This document shows positions 18,671 through 28,122 of a stretch of 64,000 nucleotides of DNA, one piece after another. Origin of the DNA: Radicibacter daui (GTDB taxonomy: Bacteria; Pseudomonadota; Alphaproteobacteria; Radicibacterales; Radicibacteraceae). The position numbers and the translations under genes were made by a program. The notes under the pieces were generated by a model. It was not told the DNA's origin, did not search any database, and was given only the letters and a program-made list of their open reading frames with translations. Numbering within the stretch: the first letter of the stretch is position 1; every line of letters starts with the position of its first letter. The stretch covers positions 3,430,501-3,494,500 of the forward strand of contig CP131056.1 of assembly GCA_030657355.1 (NCBI GenBank). Reading direction: 5' to 3'.

Positions 18671-19330
18671 ATGTCCGACAAGCGCAACAAGATGCTGGGC
18701 GAAAAAGCGCTCATCCACGGTTCAGCCACTGTCTTTTCCAGCAAGCTCGGCCCCTATACGGAGGTCGGCCCCCGCAGCATGCTGCTGGAAAGCCAGCTTG
18801 GCGCCTATTCCTACCTCACCAACGACTGCAACATCATCTACAGCCGCATCGGCAAGTTCTGCGCGATTGCGGCGCAGACCCGGCTCAATCCCGGGGCGCA
18901 CCCGATGGAACGGGCAACCCAGCATCATTTCACCTACCGCTCGGCCCGTTTCGGCTGGGGGCCGGATGACGACAGCTTCTTCCGCTGGCGCAAGGAGCAA
19001 CCGGTGACCCTTGGCCATGATGTATGGGTGGGCCACGGTGTCACCATCATGGCAGGCGTCACCATCGGCACCGGCGCCGTGATCGGCGCAGGCGCGGTCG
19101 TCACCAAGGATGTCGCGCCCTACACCATCGTTGCCGGTGTGGCGGCCAAACCGCTGCGCATGCGCTTTTCCGAAGAGATTGCCGCCGATCTGCTGGATAT
19201 CGCCTGGTGGGACTGGCCGCACGAGGTTATCGGCGCGGCAATCGATGATTTCCGCCGCCTGCCGATTGAAGAATTCGTTGCCCGATATCGCGGCGCCAAA
19301 CCGTCCGCCCCGGCGGAAAACGACGAATAA
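18671..19330 (+). CDS. left-handed beta-helix acetyltransferase (phosphonate-cluster type)
   Basis: A 219-residue hexapeptide-repeat transferase. It resembles the acetyltransferases often found in phosphonate (phn) clusters: LGAYSYLTNDCNIIYSRIGKFCAIAAQTRLNPGAHPMERATQHHFTYR, shown here in part, then LGHDVWVGHGVTIMAGVTIG with the catalytic His. No phn genes are nearby, so its substrate is open. ATG 18671 follows GAGGCGAGCC. It stands alone; a gap of 431 bp leads to serA. Confidence 0.85.
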   Translation: MSDKRNKMLGEKALIHGSATVFSSKLGPYTEVGPRSMLLESQLGAYSYLTNDCNIIYSRIGKFCAIAAQTRLNPGAHPMERATQHHFTYRSARFGWGPDDDSFFRWRKEQPVTLGHDVWVGHGVTIMAGVTIGTGAVIGAGAVVTKDVAPYTIVAGVAAKPLRMRFSEEIAADLLDIAWWDWPHEVIGAAIDDFRRLPIEEFVARYRGAKPSAPAENDE

Positions 19331-19344
19331 AACCGGCTCCGGCC

Positions 19345-19552
19345 TTGACAATCGGGGGCACCTTATTTACCGTAATAAGCACGGTGATCAGAGCATCACC
19401 TAAAGCATACGCAAGTTGCTTTAGCGGCAAACGCCGCCTTTCAGGCCCTCTTCGACAGGGCATTGCCTCAGGGTTGACCAACTGCGCGCAACTGGCCACC
19501 CGGACAAAGAGTGCAAAGAAAATACCGGGCCGGCCTACGCCGGCCCGGTTTT
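19345..19552 (+). ncRNA. structured RNA or attenuator candidate upstream of serA
   Basis: A TTGACA (19345-19350) lies 12 bp before a CTTATT/AATAAG inverted repeat (19362-19379). Four hairpins follow: GGTGAT/ATCACC (19383-19400), AAAGCA/TGCTTT (19402-19422), GCGGC/GCCGC (19424-19437) and GCCCT/AGGGC (19445-19461). A strong terminator closes the stretch: CCGGGCCGGC/GCCGGCCCGG with TTTT (19525-19552). There is no ORF. It could be a small RNA of about 170-180 nt, or a leader controlling serA by premature termination. Confidence 0.5.
19525..19552 (+). terminator. intrinsic terminator upstream of serA
   Basis: A ten-base-pair GC-rich stem (19525-19534 with 19539-19548) with a 4-nt loop, then TTTTC. 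It lies about 210 bp before the serA start and has no coding gene immediately before it. Confidence 0.85.
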
Positions 19553-19761
19553 CATTTAAGGGCGTTCCATTGTCCGGCAGCACGTTCCGCAGATGAGTGA
19601 CAGCCTGCTCCTGCGGGCCGGGCATTGTGGCGTGGCCAACAGCTTCTCTCAGCGGCTGGCTTGAAATACGGCCGCGCGAATTCAATACTCTGGGGCCTTT
19701 CGGCCGGATCGTCCCCGATCCTCCGAGACTCCCGACTGAACGCTCCAGCAAGGCCTGCCCC

Positions 19762-21030
19762 GTGCCCAACGCCAATTATTCCGAAAACGCCCGCCTGTCC
19801 CTGCCGAAAGACCGGATCAAGGTGCTCCTGCTGGAAGGCGTCAACGACAGCGCCGTCAGCACATTGCGCCAGAGCGGCTACGCCAACGTAACCCGCTTGC
19901 CCAAGGCACTGGATGGCGATGCCCTGACCGAAGCGCTGCGCGGCGTGCATCTGCTGGGCATCCGCTCCCGGACCCAGCTTACCGCCGAGGTGCTCGAGGC
20001 CGCCGACCGCCTGATTGCGGTGGGCTGCTTCAGCGTCGGCACCAACCAGGTTGACATCGACGCCGCCTGCCGGCTGGGCATCCCGGTCTTCAATGCGCCT
20101 TTCTCGAACACGCGCAGCGTGGCGGAACTGGTGATGGGCGAGATCGTCATGCTGCTGCGCCGCGTGCCGGACCGCTCCCGCGGCGCCCATGAGGGCCTGT
20201 GGGACAAGTCCGCCAACGACAGCCACGAAGTGCGCGGCAAAACGCTCGGCATCGTGGGGTACGGCAACATCGGGACGCAGCTGTCCAATCTGGCCGAGGG
20301 CATGGGCATGCGGGTGATCTATTTCGATCACATCGACAAGCTGCGCCACGGCCAGGCAACGCCGGTGGGCAGCCTCAAGGAACTGCTCGCGGAAAGCGAC
20401 GTGGTGAGCCTGCATGTGCCCGAAACCGCGGCCACCAACAGCATGATGGGCCGCTCGGAAATTGCCGCGATGAAGCCGGGCGCCTACCTCATCAACAACA
20501 GCCGCGGCACCGTGGTTGATCTCGACGCGCTCGCCGAAGCGGTGCGCGAGGGCAGGCTGCGGGGCGCGGCCGTGGATGTGTTCCCCAAGGAGCCGTCCTC
20601 CAACAACGAGCGCTTCGTCTCGCCGCTTCAGGGGCTGCCCAATGTGATCCTGACGCCGCATATCGGCGCCTCGACCGTGGAAGCCCAGGAGCAGATCGGA
20701 TCGGAAGTCGCCCGCAAGCTGGTGGATTACAGCGATACCGGCGCCACGCTCGGCGCGGTAAACTTCCCGCTGGTGCAGCTTTCAACGCGGCCCAAGGGCA
20801 CCCGCCTCATCCAGGTGCATCGCAATGTCGCCGGCATGCTTGGCCGCCTCAACGAGCTTCTGGCCCGGCATCAGATCAACATCGCCGCCCAGTATCTGGA
20901 GACCAATGGCGACATCGGGTACGTGGTGCTTGATGCCGAAATGTCGCTGGAGCGCAGCCAGCAGGTCCTTGAAGATATCAGGGCGCTTGAGGGCACCATC
21001 CGCGCCCGGGTTCTTTACGAAAGCCGGTAA
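19762..21030 (+). CDS. serA: D-3-phosphoglycerate dehydrogenase
   Basis: A 422-residue first enzyme of serine synthesis, similar in length to E. coli SerA (410). The Rossmann motif is GIVGYGNIGTQL. Catalytic residues lie in INNSRGTVVDLDAL, in the acidic VDVFPKEP and in LTPHIGASTVEAQ. A C-terminal ACT domain (RLIQVHRNVAGMLGRLNELL onward) suggests feedback control by serine. The likely start is GTG 19762 (MPNANYSEN), as no ATG fits. The frame extends to 19597 but that part is not family-like. Confidence 0.95.
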   Translation: MPNANYSENARLSLPKDRIKVLLLEGVNDSAVSTLRQSGYANVTRLPKALDGDALTEALRGVHLLGIRSRTQLTAEVLEAADRLIAVGCFSVGTNQVDIDAACRLGIPVFNAPFSNTRSVAELVMGEIVMLLRRVPDRSRGAHEGLWDKSANDSHEVRGKTLGIVGYGNIGTQLSNLAEGMGMRVIYFDHIDKLRHGQATPVGSLKELLAESDVVSLHVPETAATNSMMGRSEIAAMKPGAYLINNSRGTVVDLDALAEAVREGRLRGAAVDVFPKEPSSNNERFVSPLQGLPNVILTPHIGASTVEAQEQIGSEVARKLVDYSDTGATLGAVNFPLVQLSTRPKGTRLIQVHRNVAGMLGRLNELLARHQINIAAQYLETNGDIGYVVLDAEMSLERSQQVLEDIRALEGTIRARVLYESR

Positions 21031-21070
21031 ACCGGCTCTCTCCTGCGGGCTTGTTCTGATTGGCGATCGG

Positions 21071-21107
21071 CGCTCGCGCACCCCGTGAACTCCAGGGTGC
21101 GCGAGCG
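21071..21107. terminator. 13-bp perfect hairpin between convergent serA and MFS gene
   Basis: CGCTCGCGCACCC (21071-21083) pairs with GGGTGCGCGAGCG (21095-21107) around an 11-nt loop. There is no long T tract on either side, so termination strength is uncertain. Confidence 0.7.
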
Positions 21108-21119
21108 TTAATGATGGTC

Positions 21120-22448
21120 TCAGGCGGCCTTCGCCTCGTCTTCCCCCGACGGGTCCGGCGGCAGGTCGGGCCCGGCGGGCGGCGTCCCGTCCGGATCGCC
21201 TTCGTCGGGGGCCTCCATATCGCCGGGACCGCGCGGATCGAGCAGCGCGCCTTGCGGAGAAATGGCGCCATCCGTCACACGGAACGGATCCTTCGCTTCC
21301 ACCGGCGGCGCGGCGCGCATACGCATGCGCAAAAGCACGAAGCCAATAAAAAGCAGGTGAACCAGCGCGGTATAATAAAAAAGCGCCCCGTCCCCGAGGC
21401 GGCTCATGGCTTCGGCCGCCAGCAGCGGCCCGATGATCGCCCCGAAGCCGTAGACCATCAGCAACGCACTGGACGCTTCGACAAAATCCTCCGGCGACAG
21501 GAAATCGTTGGTATGGGCAACCGCAAGCCCGTAGAGCGGAAAGATCGCCATGCCATAGAGAAGGATGGCACCGATGAGTGCATAGCCGGTGAGAAAGGGC
21601 AGGCTGCCAACTGTCAGTGCCACCGCGATGGCGGCGATGCAGGCACCGATCATCACCCGGCGCCGGTCGATACGGTCGGAAAGGCGGCCGACCGGTAACT
21701 GCGAGATCGCGCCGCCCATCACGGCAGCAGACATGACCAGCGCGACATGCCCGGCTTCCAATCCGCGCGCATGGGCGAAGATGGGGCCAAGCCCGCCCCA
21801 GGCGCCATTCGCCAGCCCGACGGTAAAGGCCCCCACCAGCCCGACCGGAGAAATGCGGTAAAGCCGCACAAGGCGGATGCTCACCTGCTGCACCGGCTGC
21901 GGCGCGGCAAAACGCGTAAGGCTGATCGGCACCAGCGACAGGGCAATGGCGATGCCGGCAATGACGAAGAGCCGGAACCCTTCCGGCTCCGAGGTGGCGA
22001 GCAGCAGCTGGCCACCCGTCACGGCGGAGAGATTCACCACCATGTAGACGGAAAAGACGAGGCCGCGATTGGCGTTCGTCGCCCGCTCGTTAAGCCAGCT
22101 TTCGATCACCATCATCAGCCCGGCAAGGCAAAGCCCGGCAACCATGCGCAGGATAATCCAGGCCGGCGCCGAAATGACGAGAAGCTGCAGCAGGATGATC
22201 GAGGCTGCCATTGCCGCCATGACGCCGAAGGTGCGGATATGCCCGACCCGGCGCACCATGCGCGGTGTGATGAAGCAGCCGGCCACGTAACCGACGGAAT
22301 AGGCCGAAGCCAGGAGACCGATGGAGAAGGTGGCAAACCCCTCCATCTGGCCGCGCACCGGCAAGAGGACACCTTGCAGGCCCGCGCCCACCAGCAGGAT
22401 GGCAGCGGCGCCGAGCACGGCAAAAAGCGGCAGGAAAGTCGAACGCAT
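21120..22448 (-). CDS. major facilitator superfamily transporter, YcaD-like
   Basis: A 442-residue inner-membrane transporter with about 12 hydrophobic helices. The MFS signature between TM2 and TM3 is seen as FITPRMVRRVGHIR, and the matching cytoplasmic loop in the second half as GRLSDRIDRRRVM. The C-terminal tail is Pro/Asp-rich and soluble. It resembles YcaD-type exporters; the substrate is unknown. It faces serA and stands alone. Confidence 0.9.
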   Translation of the reverse strand: MRSTFLPLFAVLGAAAILLVGAGLQGVLLPVRGQMEGFATFSIGLLASAYSVGYVAGCFITPRMVRRVGHIRTFGVMAAMAASIILLQLLVISAPAWIILRMVAGLCLAGLMMVIESWLNERATNANRGLVFSVYMVVNLSAVTGGQLLLATSEPEGFRLFVIAGIAIALSLVPISLTRFAAPQPVQQVSIRLVRLYRISPVGLVGAFTVGLANGAWGGLGPIFAHARGLEAGHVALVMSAAVMGGAISQLPVGRLSDRIDRRRVMIGACIAAIAVALTVGSLPFLTGYALIGAILLYGMAIFPLYGLAVAHTNDFLSPEDFVEASSALLMVYGFGAIIGPLLAAEAMSRLGDGALFYYTALVHLLFIGFVLLRMRMRAAPPVEAKDPFRVTDGAISPQGALLDPRGPGDMEAPDEGDPDGTPPAGPDLPPDPSGEDEAKAA

Positions 22449-23170
22449 GTCTCCGTCCCGAAAAGGCCGACAAAAAGGGCGCAGGCCGGGGCGGATCGCC
22501 CCGTTTGGCAGGGCCGGCTTCCCCGTCAGGCGGGGACCGGCTTCTCAGGCAGCTAAGGTAACCCGGCCTCCCAACGCTTCAAGGGGCAAGTCGCCCCCGC
22601 TTCGTCCGGGCTGTTGCAGTGCCCAACGCACCGGTCCCGAGTCGCATCCGGCGACCGGCCATCTGCCGGCCTGAACAGACATCACGGGGTAGGATTCTGC
22701 CGCCAACTTGCCGTAACTCCCCGGAAAAAGGCGTAAAAACGCAACAGGCAGAACGGATGGAACGCAATTCCCCCTCCAGCCGTTCCAAGAGTCATGGGCG
22801 GCGCTCGACAGGATGAGGGCGTGGGCCTTATAGCTTGCCCATCGCAGGCGCGAAGAAACCTCCGCCGGTCAAATCAGGGAGGGGACTTTCGCCGGCGCGA
22901 CGGGGCAATTCCGGCAAGTTTCACCCGTCTTTCAAAATGTTCCGGCCAAAATTTACTGCTCGATAATCATCATACGCGAAGATGACCGTGAATTTGCCTT
23001 TATTCCGGGATCAATTGGGCAGCGTGCTTATTACGTCCCGCTTTCCGGCCAGGGCCGGGCGGGGTGTTTTGGCCTGCGCTCACCAAAAGGCGCATTACCG
23101 AGTGACCCCGGGCCCTCAGTCCGGCTCGGGGCAAAGTGTCGTTTGTCTGTTTCTGGAGAAAGCCTGATCG
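22449..23170. other. 722-bp intergenic region before opgG
   Basis: No supported gene. A GC-rich hairpin (GCCGG...CCGGC with inner CCCC/GGGG, about 22512-22541) lies near the MFS gene start. A TTTTGG/CCAAAA inverted repeat (23067-23072 with 23083-23088) lies about 85 bp before opgG and may be an operator. A short plus-strand frame at 22982-23167 shows no family features and was rejected. Confidence 0.4.
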
Positions 23171-24751
23171 ATGATCGGCAAGGTTACGTCCGCCAAATCC
23201 CCCCGGCTGCCTTCCCTTTCCCGGCGCTCGCTTCTGGCGACGGTAGCTTCCTTTTCCGCAGCAGCCGGCCTTGGCGGCATCTCCAGCGCCTTCGCCCAGC
23301 CCTCGCCGGGCCTTGACGATCCCAACCACCCGTTCGGGCGCAGCGACGTGCTGGCGCTGGCGCGGCGGCTGGCCAAGGATCCCTACCAGGCGCCGTCGAC
23401 CGACCTGCCCGAGCCATTCAACTCGCTGACCTACGAGCAGTATCAGGACATTCACTTCCGCCCCGAGCGCTCTGTCTGGGCGGACCAGAAGCTGCCCTTC
23501 CAGCTGCAGATGCTGATGCGCAGCGCGCCCTATAACCGCGCGCTCACCTCGCTGTCGGTGATCGAGGACGGGCACCAGCTGCCCATCACCTATGCGCCCG
23601 ACCAGTTCGATTTCGGCTCCGCCATTCCCTCCCCGATACCGGAGGGCGATATCGGCTTTTCCGGTTTCCGCATCCATTACCCGCTGAACGCCCCGGACCG
23701 GCTGGATAGTGTCGTCTCCTTCCAGGGCAACAGCTATTTCCACGCCCGTGCCAAGGGCCAGACCATCGGCCTTTCCGGCCGGGCGCTGGCCATCCGCACC
23801 GCCTCGCCGGATGGCGAGGAGTTTCCGGTCTTCCGCCAGTTCTGGGTGGAAAAGCCGCGCCAGAATGGATCGGTCGTCGTTGTGCACGCGCTGCTGGACA
23901 GCAAGAGCGTGACCGGCGCTTATCGCTTCACCATCCGCCCCGGCGCCGAGACGGTGATGGATGTGGAGATGACGCTGTTTCCGCGCGTCGATCTCAAGGA
24001 AGTGGGCCTTGCCCCCTCCTCCTCGATGTATTTCTTCGGCGAGCTTGCGCATGAGGATGTGGACGATTACCGCCCGGCGGTGAGCGACAGCGACGGCCTC
24101 CTGATGCTCAACGGCCTCGGCGAGGTTCTCTGGCGCCCGCTTTCCAACCCGCGCGACCTGCAGATCAGCGCTTTCCAGGACCAGGGCCCGCGCGGCTTTG
24201 GCCTCATGCAGCGCAACCGCCGCTTCAGCCATTACCAGGATCTCGAGCAGCATTATGAAAGCCGGCCGAGCCTGTGGATCGAGCCGATCGGTGACTGGTC
24301 CTCGGGCACTGTGACGCTGGTGGAAATTCCGTCCAGCAGCGAGTTCAACGACAATATCGTCGCCTTCTGGCGCCCCAGCACCCCGCTGCCGGCAGGCACC
24401 GAAGCCTCGTTCTCCTACCGCCTGCGCTGGTGCGACGATTTCAAGACCGACCGCGCCCGCGTCATCGCCAGCCGCTCGGGCCTGACGCGCGAGGGCAAGT
24501 CGCGCCTCTTCGTCATCGATTACGAGCCGCTGCCGGGCGATAACGACAACGCGCCGGAAATCGGGCTGACGACGAGCGCCGGCAAGATTTCCAACGGCCG
24601 CGTCCAGCGTAATTCCGACACCAATGGCTGGCGTGTATCCTTCGAACTCAATCTGAACGGCGTCGACATGGCCGAACTGCGCTGCGACCTCAAGCGCGGC
24701 GACACGCCGGTCGGCGAATCCTGGCTTTATCGATGGACACCGCCCAAGTGA
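23171..24751 (+). CDS. opgG: periplasmic glucan biosynthesis protein OpgG/MdoG family
   Basis: A 526-residue periplasmic protein needed to make osmoregulated periplasmic glucans. The N-terminus has a twin-arginine-type signal (SRRSLLATVASFSAAAGLGG, then AFAQ). Family blocks include DLPEPFNSLTYEQYQDIHFRP, shown in part, GFRIHYPLN, FQGNSYFHARAKGQTIGLS, SSMYFFGE and RPEERDP-like substitutes. A Tat signal is more typical of OpgD, but coupling to opgH fits OpgG. The stop overlaps opgH by 19 bp. Confidence 0.93.
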   Translation: MIGKVTSAKSPRLPSLSRRSLLATVASFSAAAGLGGISSAFAQPSPGLDDPNHPFGRSDVLALARRLAKDPYQAPSTDLPEPFNSLTYEQYQDIHFRPERSVWADQKLPFQLQMLMRSAPYNRALTSLSVIEDGHQLPITYAPDQFDFGSAIPSPIPEGDIGFSGFRIHYPLNAPDRLDSVVSFQGNSYFHARAKGQTIGLSGRALAIRTASPDGEEFPVFRQFWVEKPRQNGSVVVVHALLDSKSVTGAYRFTIRPGAETVMDVEMTLFPRVDLKEVGLAPSSSMYFFGELAHEDVDDYRPAVSDSDGLLMLNGLGEVLWRPLSNPRDLQISAFQDQGPRGFGLMQRNRRFSHYQDLEQHYESRPSLWIEPIGDWSSGTVTLVEIPSSSEFNDNIVAFWRPSTPLPAGTEASFSYRLRWCDDFKTDRARVIASRSGLTREGKSRLFVIDYEPLPGDNDNAPEIGLTTSAGKISNGRVQRNSDTNGWRVSFELNLNGVDMAELRCDLKRGDTPVGESWLYRWTPPK

Positions 24752-26985
24752 ACCTTACCGATCTGGCAGCAGAACCGGTTCCCGCCCCGCAACCGCCTGC
24801 GGGCCTGTGGTCCAGCGCTGCCGGTGTTGTCGTACGCCCGGCCGAAAGCCACCGGCCGATGCCGGTTCAGGATCTGTCGAAGGCCCCGTCCACCGAAGGG
24901 CGCGAGAAGCTGCCGAGCCCGTGGTTCGTGCGCTCTTTCGTGCTGTGGGGTGCCATCGCGGTTGCCGGCATCTCCATCTATGAGATGGAAGAAGTGCTGG
25001 CGCTCGGCGGGCTTACCACCGTCGAGCTGGTGGTGCTGGTGCTGTTTGCCATCAACATCAGCTGGATCAGCCTGTCCTTTACCAGCGCCCTAGTCGGCTT
25101 CTTCCAGCTGAGCGCACGGCATCTGGGCCTGCTGCGCTCCACCCCGGCGGAGATTGAAGGGCCGCTTCAGGGCCGTACCGCTATCCTGATGCCGACCTAT
25201 AACGAGGCGCCGGACCGGGTCTACGCCGCGCTCGAAGTCATGCGCGCTTCCATTGCCGAGACCGGCGATGGCGATGCCTTCGATTTCTTCATCCTTTCCG
25301 ACACCACCGACCCTGCGGCCGCGCTGGCGGAGGAGACTGCCTATCTGGCCCTGATGCGCCGCCTCGGCACCGATGCACGGGTCTATTACCGCCGCCGCTG
25401 GCGCAACACCGCCCGCAAGGCCGGTAACATCGCCGATTTCTGCACCCGCTGGGGCGGGGCCTATGACTACATGCTGGTGCTGGACGCCGACAGCCTGATG
25501 GATGGCGCCACCATCTCCACCATGGCCCGGCGGCTGGAGGCCGATCCGAAGCTCGGCCTCTTGCAAACCGTCCCCATGCTCATCAACCGCTCTTCGCTGT
25601 TCGCGCGCCTGCAGCAGTTCGCCGGCCGCGTCTATGGCCCGGTGATCGCCACCGGCCTTGCGCGCTGGAGCGGGTATGACTGCAACTACTGGGGCCACAA
25701 CGCGATTATCCGCACCAAGGCCTTTACCGAGGCGGCGGGCCTGCCCGATCTGCCCGGCAAGGCGCCCTTCGGCGGCCATATCCTCAGCCACGATTTCGTC
25801 GAGGCCGCGCTGATGCGCCGGGCCGGCTGGGGCGTGCGGCTTGACGCCGATCTTGGCGGCAGTTTCGAGGAAAGCCCGCCTTCCCTCATCGATATCGCCA
25901 TCCGCGACCGGCGCTGGTGTCAGGGCAACCTGCAACACGCGCTAGTGCTGCCGACGCGCGGCCTGCACTGGATGAGCCGCCTGCACATGACGACGGGCAT
26001 CCTCTCCTATCTGGCCTCGCCCTTCTGGCTGCTGCTCATCCTCGCCGGTTTGCTGCTGAGCTTGCAGGCGCATTTCATCCGCCCGGAATATTTCCCGGAT
26101 GCCTTCGCCCTCTTCCCCACCTGGCCGCTGATCGACAGCGAGCGGGCGCTCAGGCTTTTCTTCGGCACCATCGCGGTGCTGTTCACCCCCAAGCTGCTCG
26201 GCCTCATCACCTTCCTGATCGACCCGCGGCGCGAGACCTACGGCCCCGGTGCCCTGTCGGTGCTGGCGAGCGTGGTGTTCGAGATCATCCTCTCCGCCCT
26301 GCTCGCGCCCATCCTGATGCTGCTGCAAACCGCCGCCGTGCTCGACATCCTGCTCGGCCGCGACAGCGGCTGGAAGCCGCAGCAGCGCGAGGATGGCAGT
26401 GTGCCGCTCGGCCAGATCGCCCGCCGCCATGTCGGCCATGTGGTGTTCGGCATCGTACTGGGTGTGGCGGCCTATCTCGTCTCCCCGGCACAGCTTGCCT
26501 GGCTCTCCCCGGCCCTTGTCGGCCTTGCCCTTGCCATTCCGCTCTCCGCCCTCACCGCCTCCAGCGCCGTGGGCCGGGCAATGCGCGCCATGGGTTTTCT
26601 GATAACGCCGGAGGAGCAGTATCCGCCGCAGGTCGCAACCCGCACCGACGCGGTGGAGCCGCTTTATACCGAAGCGCTGGCAGAAGTGCCGCGTTTTGCC
26701 GAGGTGGTGAGCGATCCTGACAAGCTGGAGACGCATCTGCGCCTGCTTGATCCGGCACCGGTGCCGGCGCGCGGCCAGATCGACACCATTACCGCCTGCG
26801 CCGATGCGCGCATCCGCTCGGTGCTGAGCCAGGCGGAGGCGGTTGCCGCCTTTACCCGGCAGGAGCTGACGGCCGTAATGGCAAATCCGCGCCTTCTGCG
26901 CGACCTCGCGGCGCTGCCAGCAGTCAACCCGCCGGTCGCCGTGGTGGATTTCAGCGAACCGCGCCGCGCCGGCGCCGCCGAATAA
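24733..26985 (+). CDS. opgH: glucans biosynthesis glucosyltransferase H
   Basis: A 750-residue inner-membrane glycosyltransferase (GT2) that polymerises UDP-glucose into beta-1,2-glucan and exports it to the periplasm. Two N-terminal helices precede the catalytic domain: MPTYNEAPDRV, FILSDTTDP, LVLDADSLMDG and the processivity motif RRWCQGNLQH. Several C-terminal helices follow. It begins inside the end of opgG, so the two are coupled. Glucans of this kind matter in osmoadaptation and host contact. Confidence 0.95.
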   Translation: MDTAQVNLTDLAAEPVPAPQPPAGLWSSAAGVVVRPAESHRPMPVQDLSKAPSTEGREKLPSPWFVRSFVLWGAIAVAGISIYEMEEVLALGGLTTVELVVLVLFAINISWISLSFTSALVGFFQLSARHLGLLRSTPAEIEGPLQGRTAILMPTYNEAPDRVYAALEVMRASIAETGDGDAFDFFILSDTTDPAAALAEETAYLALMRRLGTDARVYYRRRWRNTARKAGNIADFCTRWGGAYDYMLVLDADSLMDGATISTMARRLEADPKLGLLQTVPMLINRSSLFARLQQFAGRVYGPVIATGLARWSGYDCNYWGHNAIIRTKAFTEAAGLPDLPGKAPFGGHILSHDFVEAALMRRAGWGVRLDADLGGSFEESPPSLIDIAIRDRRWCQGNLQHALVLPTRGLHWMSRLHMTTGILSYLASPFWLLLILAGLLLSLQAHFIRPEYFPDAFALFPTWPLIDSERALRLFFGTIAVLFTPKLLGLITFLIDPRRETYGPGALSVLASVVFEIILSALLAPILMLLQTAAVLDILLGRDSGWKPQQREDGSVPLGQIARRHVGHVVFGIVLGVAAYLVSPAQLAWLSPALVGLALAIPLSALTASSAVGRAMRAMGFLITPEEQYPPQVATRTDAVEPLYTEALAEVPRFAEVVSDPDKLETHLRLLDPAPVPARGQIDTITACADARIRSVLSQAEAVAAFTRQELTAVMANPRLLRDLAALPAVNPPVAVVDFSEPRRAGAAE

Positions 26986-27014
26986 GCCTTAAAAAGCCCG
27001 GTCGCCGGCGGACG

Positions 27015-28013
27015 TTATTCTGCCGGCGGTTCGCGCGAAGCGAGGAAATCCGGGCCCACCGGTATCTTGCCGCTGCCGCCGGGCGGGTCCCACACGTAGG
27101 TGGGCTGGGCAAGGCCCGAAAGGCGGCCGCGCAAGGCCCGCATCAGCGCCTGGCCTTCCGCGAGCGTGATGCGGAAATGGCTGGTGCCCGGCGCCAGATC
27201 GGGGTGGTGCAGATAGTAGGGTTTGACCCTTAGCGTCACCAGTGTACGGAAGAGCTTTTCCAGCACCGCCACGTCATCGTTGATGCCCTTCAGCAGTACG
27301 CTTTGCGAGACGAGCGCGATGCCGGCATTGGCGAGATCGCCGATGGCGCGGCGCGCATCGCCCACCAGCTCATCGGCATGATTGGTGTGGACGGCGAGCC
27401 AGACGGCAAGCGTGTCGCGCGGTCTCAGCGCCTGCAGAAGCGCTCCGTTCACCCGCTCCGGATCGACAACCGGCACGCGGGTGTGAAGCCGCACCGATCC
27501 CACATGCTCCATCCCCGCCAGCGCATCGAGGATCAGCGCCAGCCGGCGCGGGGAGAGCATGAGCGGGTCGCCCCCGGTCATCACCACCTCCCACACCTCT
27601 TCATGGGTGCGGATATAATCGAGCGCAGCATCGAGTTCGCTGTTGCTGAGGCCCTCGCCCCCCGGCCCCACCATCTCGCGGCGGAAGCAGAAGCGGCAAT
27701 AGACCGGGCAGGCATGCAGCGCCTTCAGGAGCACCCGGTCGGGGTAGCGGTGCACGATGCCCTTCACCGGGCTCATCGGCTCGTCGGAGATCGGGTCATC
27801 CAGCTCTTCCGGCAACCGGTAGAGCTCGCGCGCATCGGGCACGAACTGAAGCGCCACCGGCCCTTCCGGCTTCGCCAGTGCCAGCGCCGCCACATGCGGC
27901 GTCACCGCCACGGCATAACGCGCGGCCACCGGCTCCAGGGCCGGCGCCTCTTCGGCGGAAAGGAGGCCTGCCGCCTCCAGGGCGGCAAGCGAGGTGAGCG
28001 TCGACCGGGTCAT
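27015..28013 (-). CDS. epmB: EpmB-like lysine 2,3-aminomutase family radical SAM enzyme
   Basis: A 332-residue radical SAM, PLP-dependent enzyme. The cluster motif is CPVYCRFCFRREMVG (CxxxCxxC), and GGSGKIPVGP near the C-terminus carries the PLP lysine. The length matches EpmB (YjeK), which makes (R)-beta-lysine for elongation factor P, rather than larger catabolic KamA. Neither efp nor epmA is adjacent in this window, so the EpmB role rests on similarity only. It is convergent with opgH, 29 bp away. Confidence 0.85.
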   Translation of the reverse strand: MTRSTLTSLAALEAAGLLSAEEAPALEPVAARYAVAVTPHVAALALAKPEGPVALQFVPDARELYRLPEELDDPISDEPMSPVKGIVHRYPDRVLLKALHACPVYCRFCFRREMVGPGGEGLSNSELDAALDYIRTHEEVWEVVMTGGDPLMLSPRRLALILDALAGMEHVGSVRLHTRVPVVDPERVNGALLQALRPRDTLAVWLAVHTNHADELVGDARRAIGDLANAGIALVSQSVLLKGINDDVAVLEKLFRTLVTLRVKPYYLHHPDLAPGTSHFRITLAEGQALMRALRGRLSGLAQPTYVWDPPGGSGKIPVGPDFLASREPPAE

Positions 28014-28122
28014 GACCTGCTTTCCGGGGCAAGGGCACCTCCCCTGCCCTGACGGGGCACAGGCGGGGCCTCAGGCCGGGAGAGATGTTTGCGTAAGGGC
28101 CAGGGGAGCGGACCGGGCGGCG

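Noticed and set aside
22982-23167. Plus-strand 61-codon frame before opgG
   Set aside because: No ribosome site, low-complexity composition and no family features; it ends just before the opgG ribosome site.
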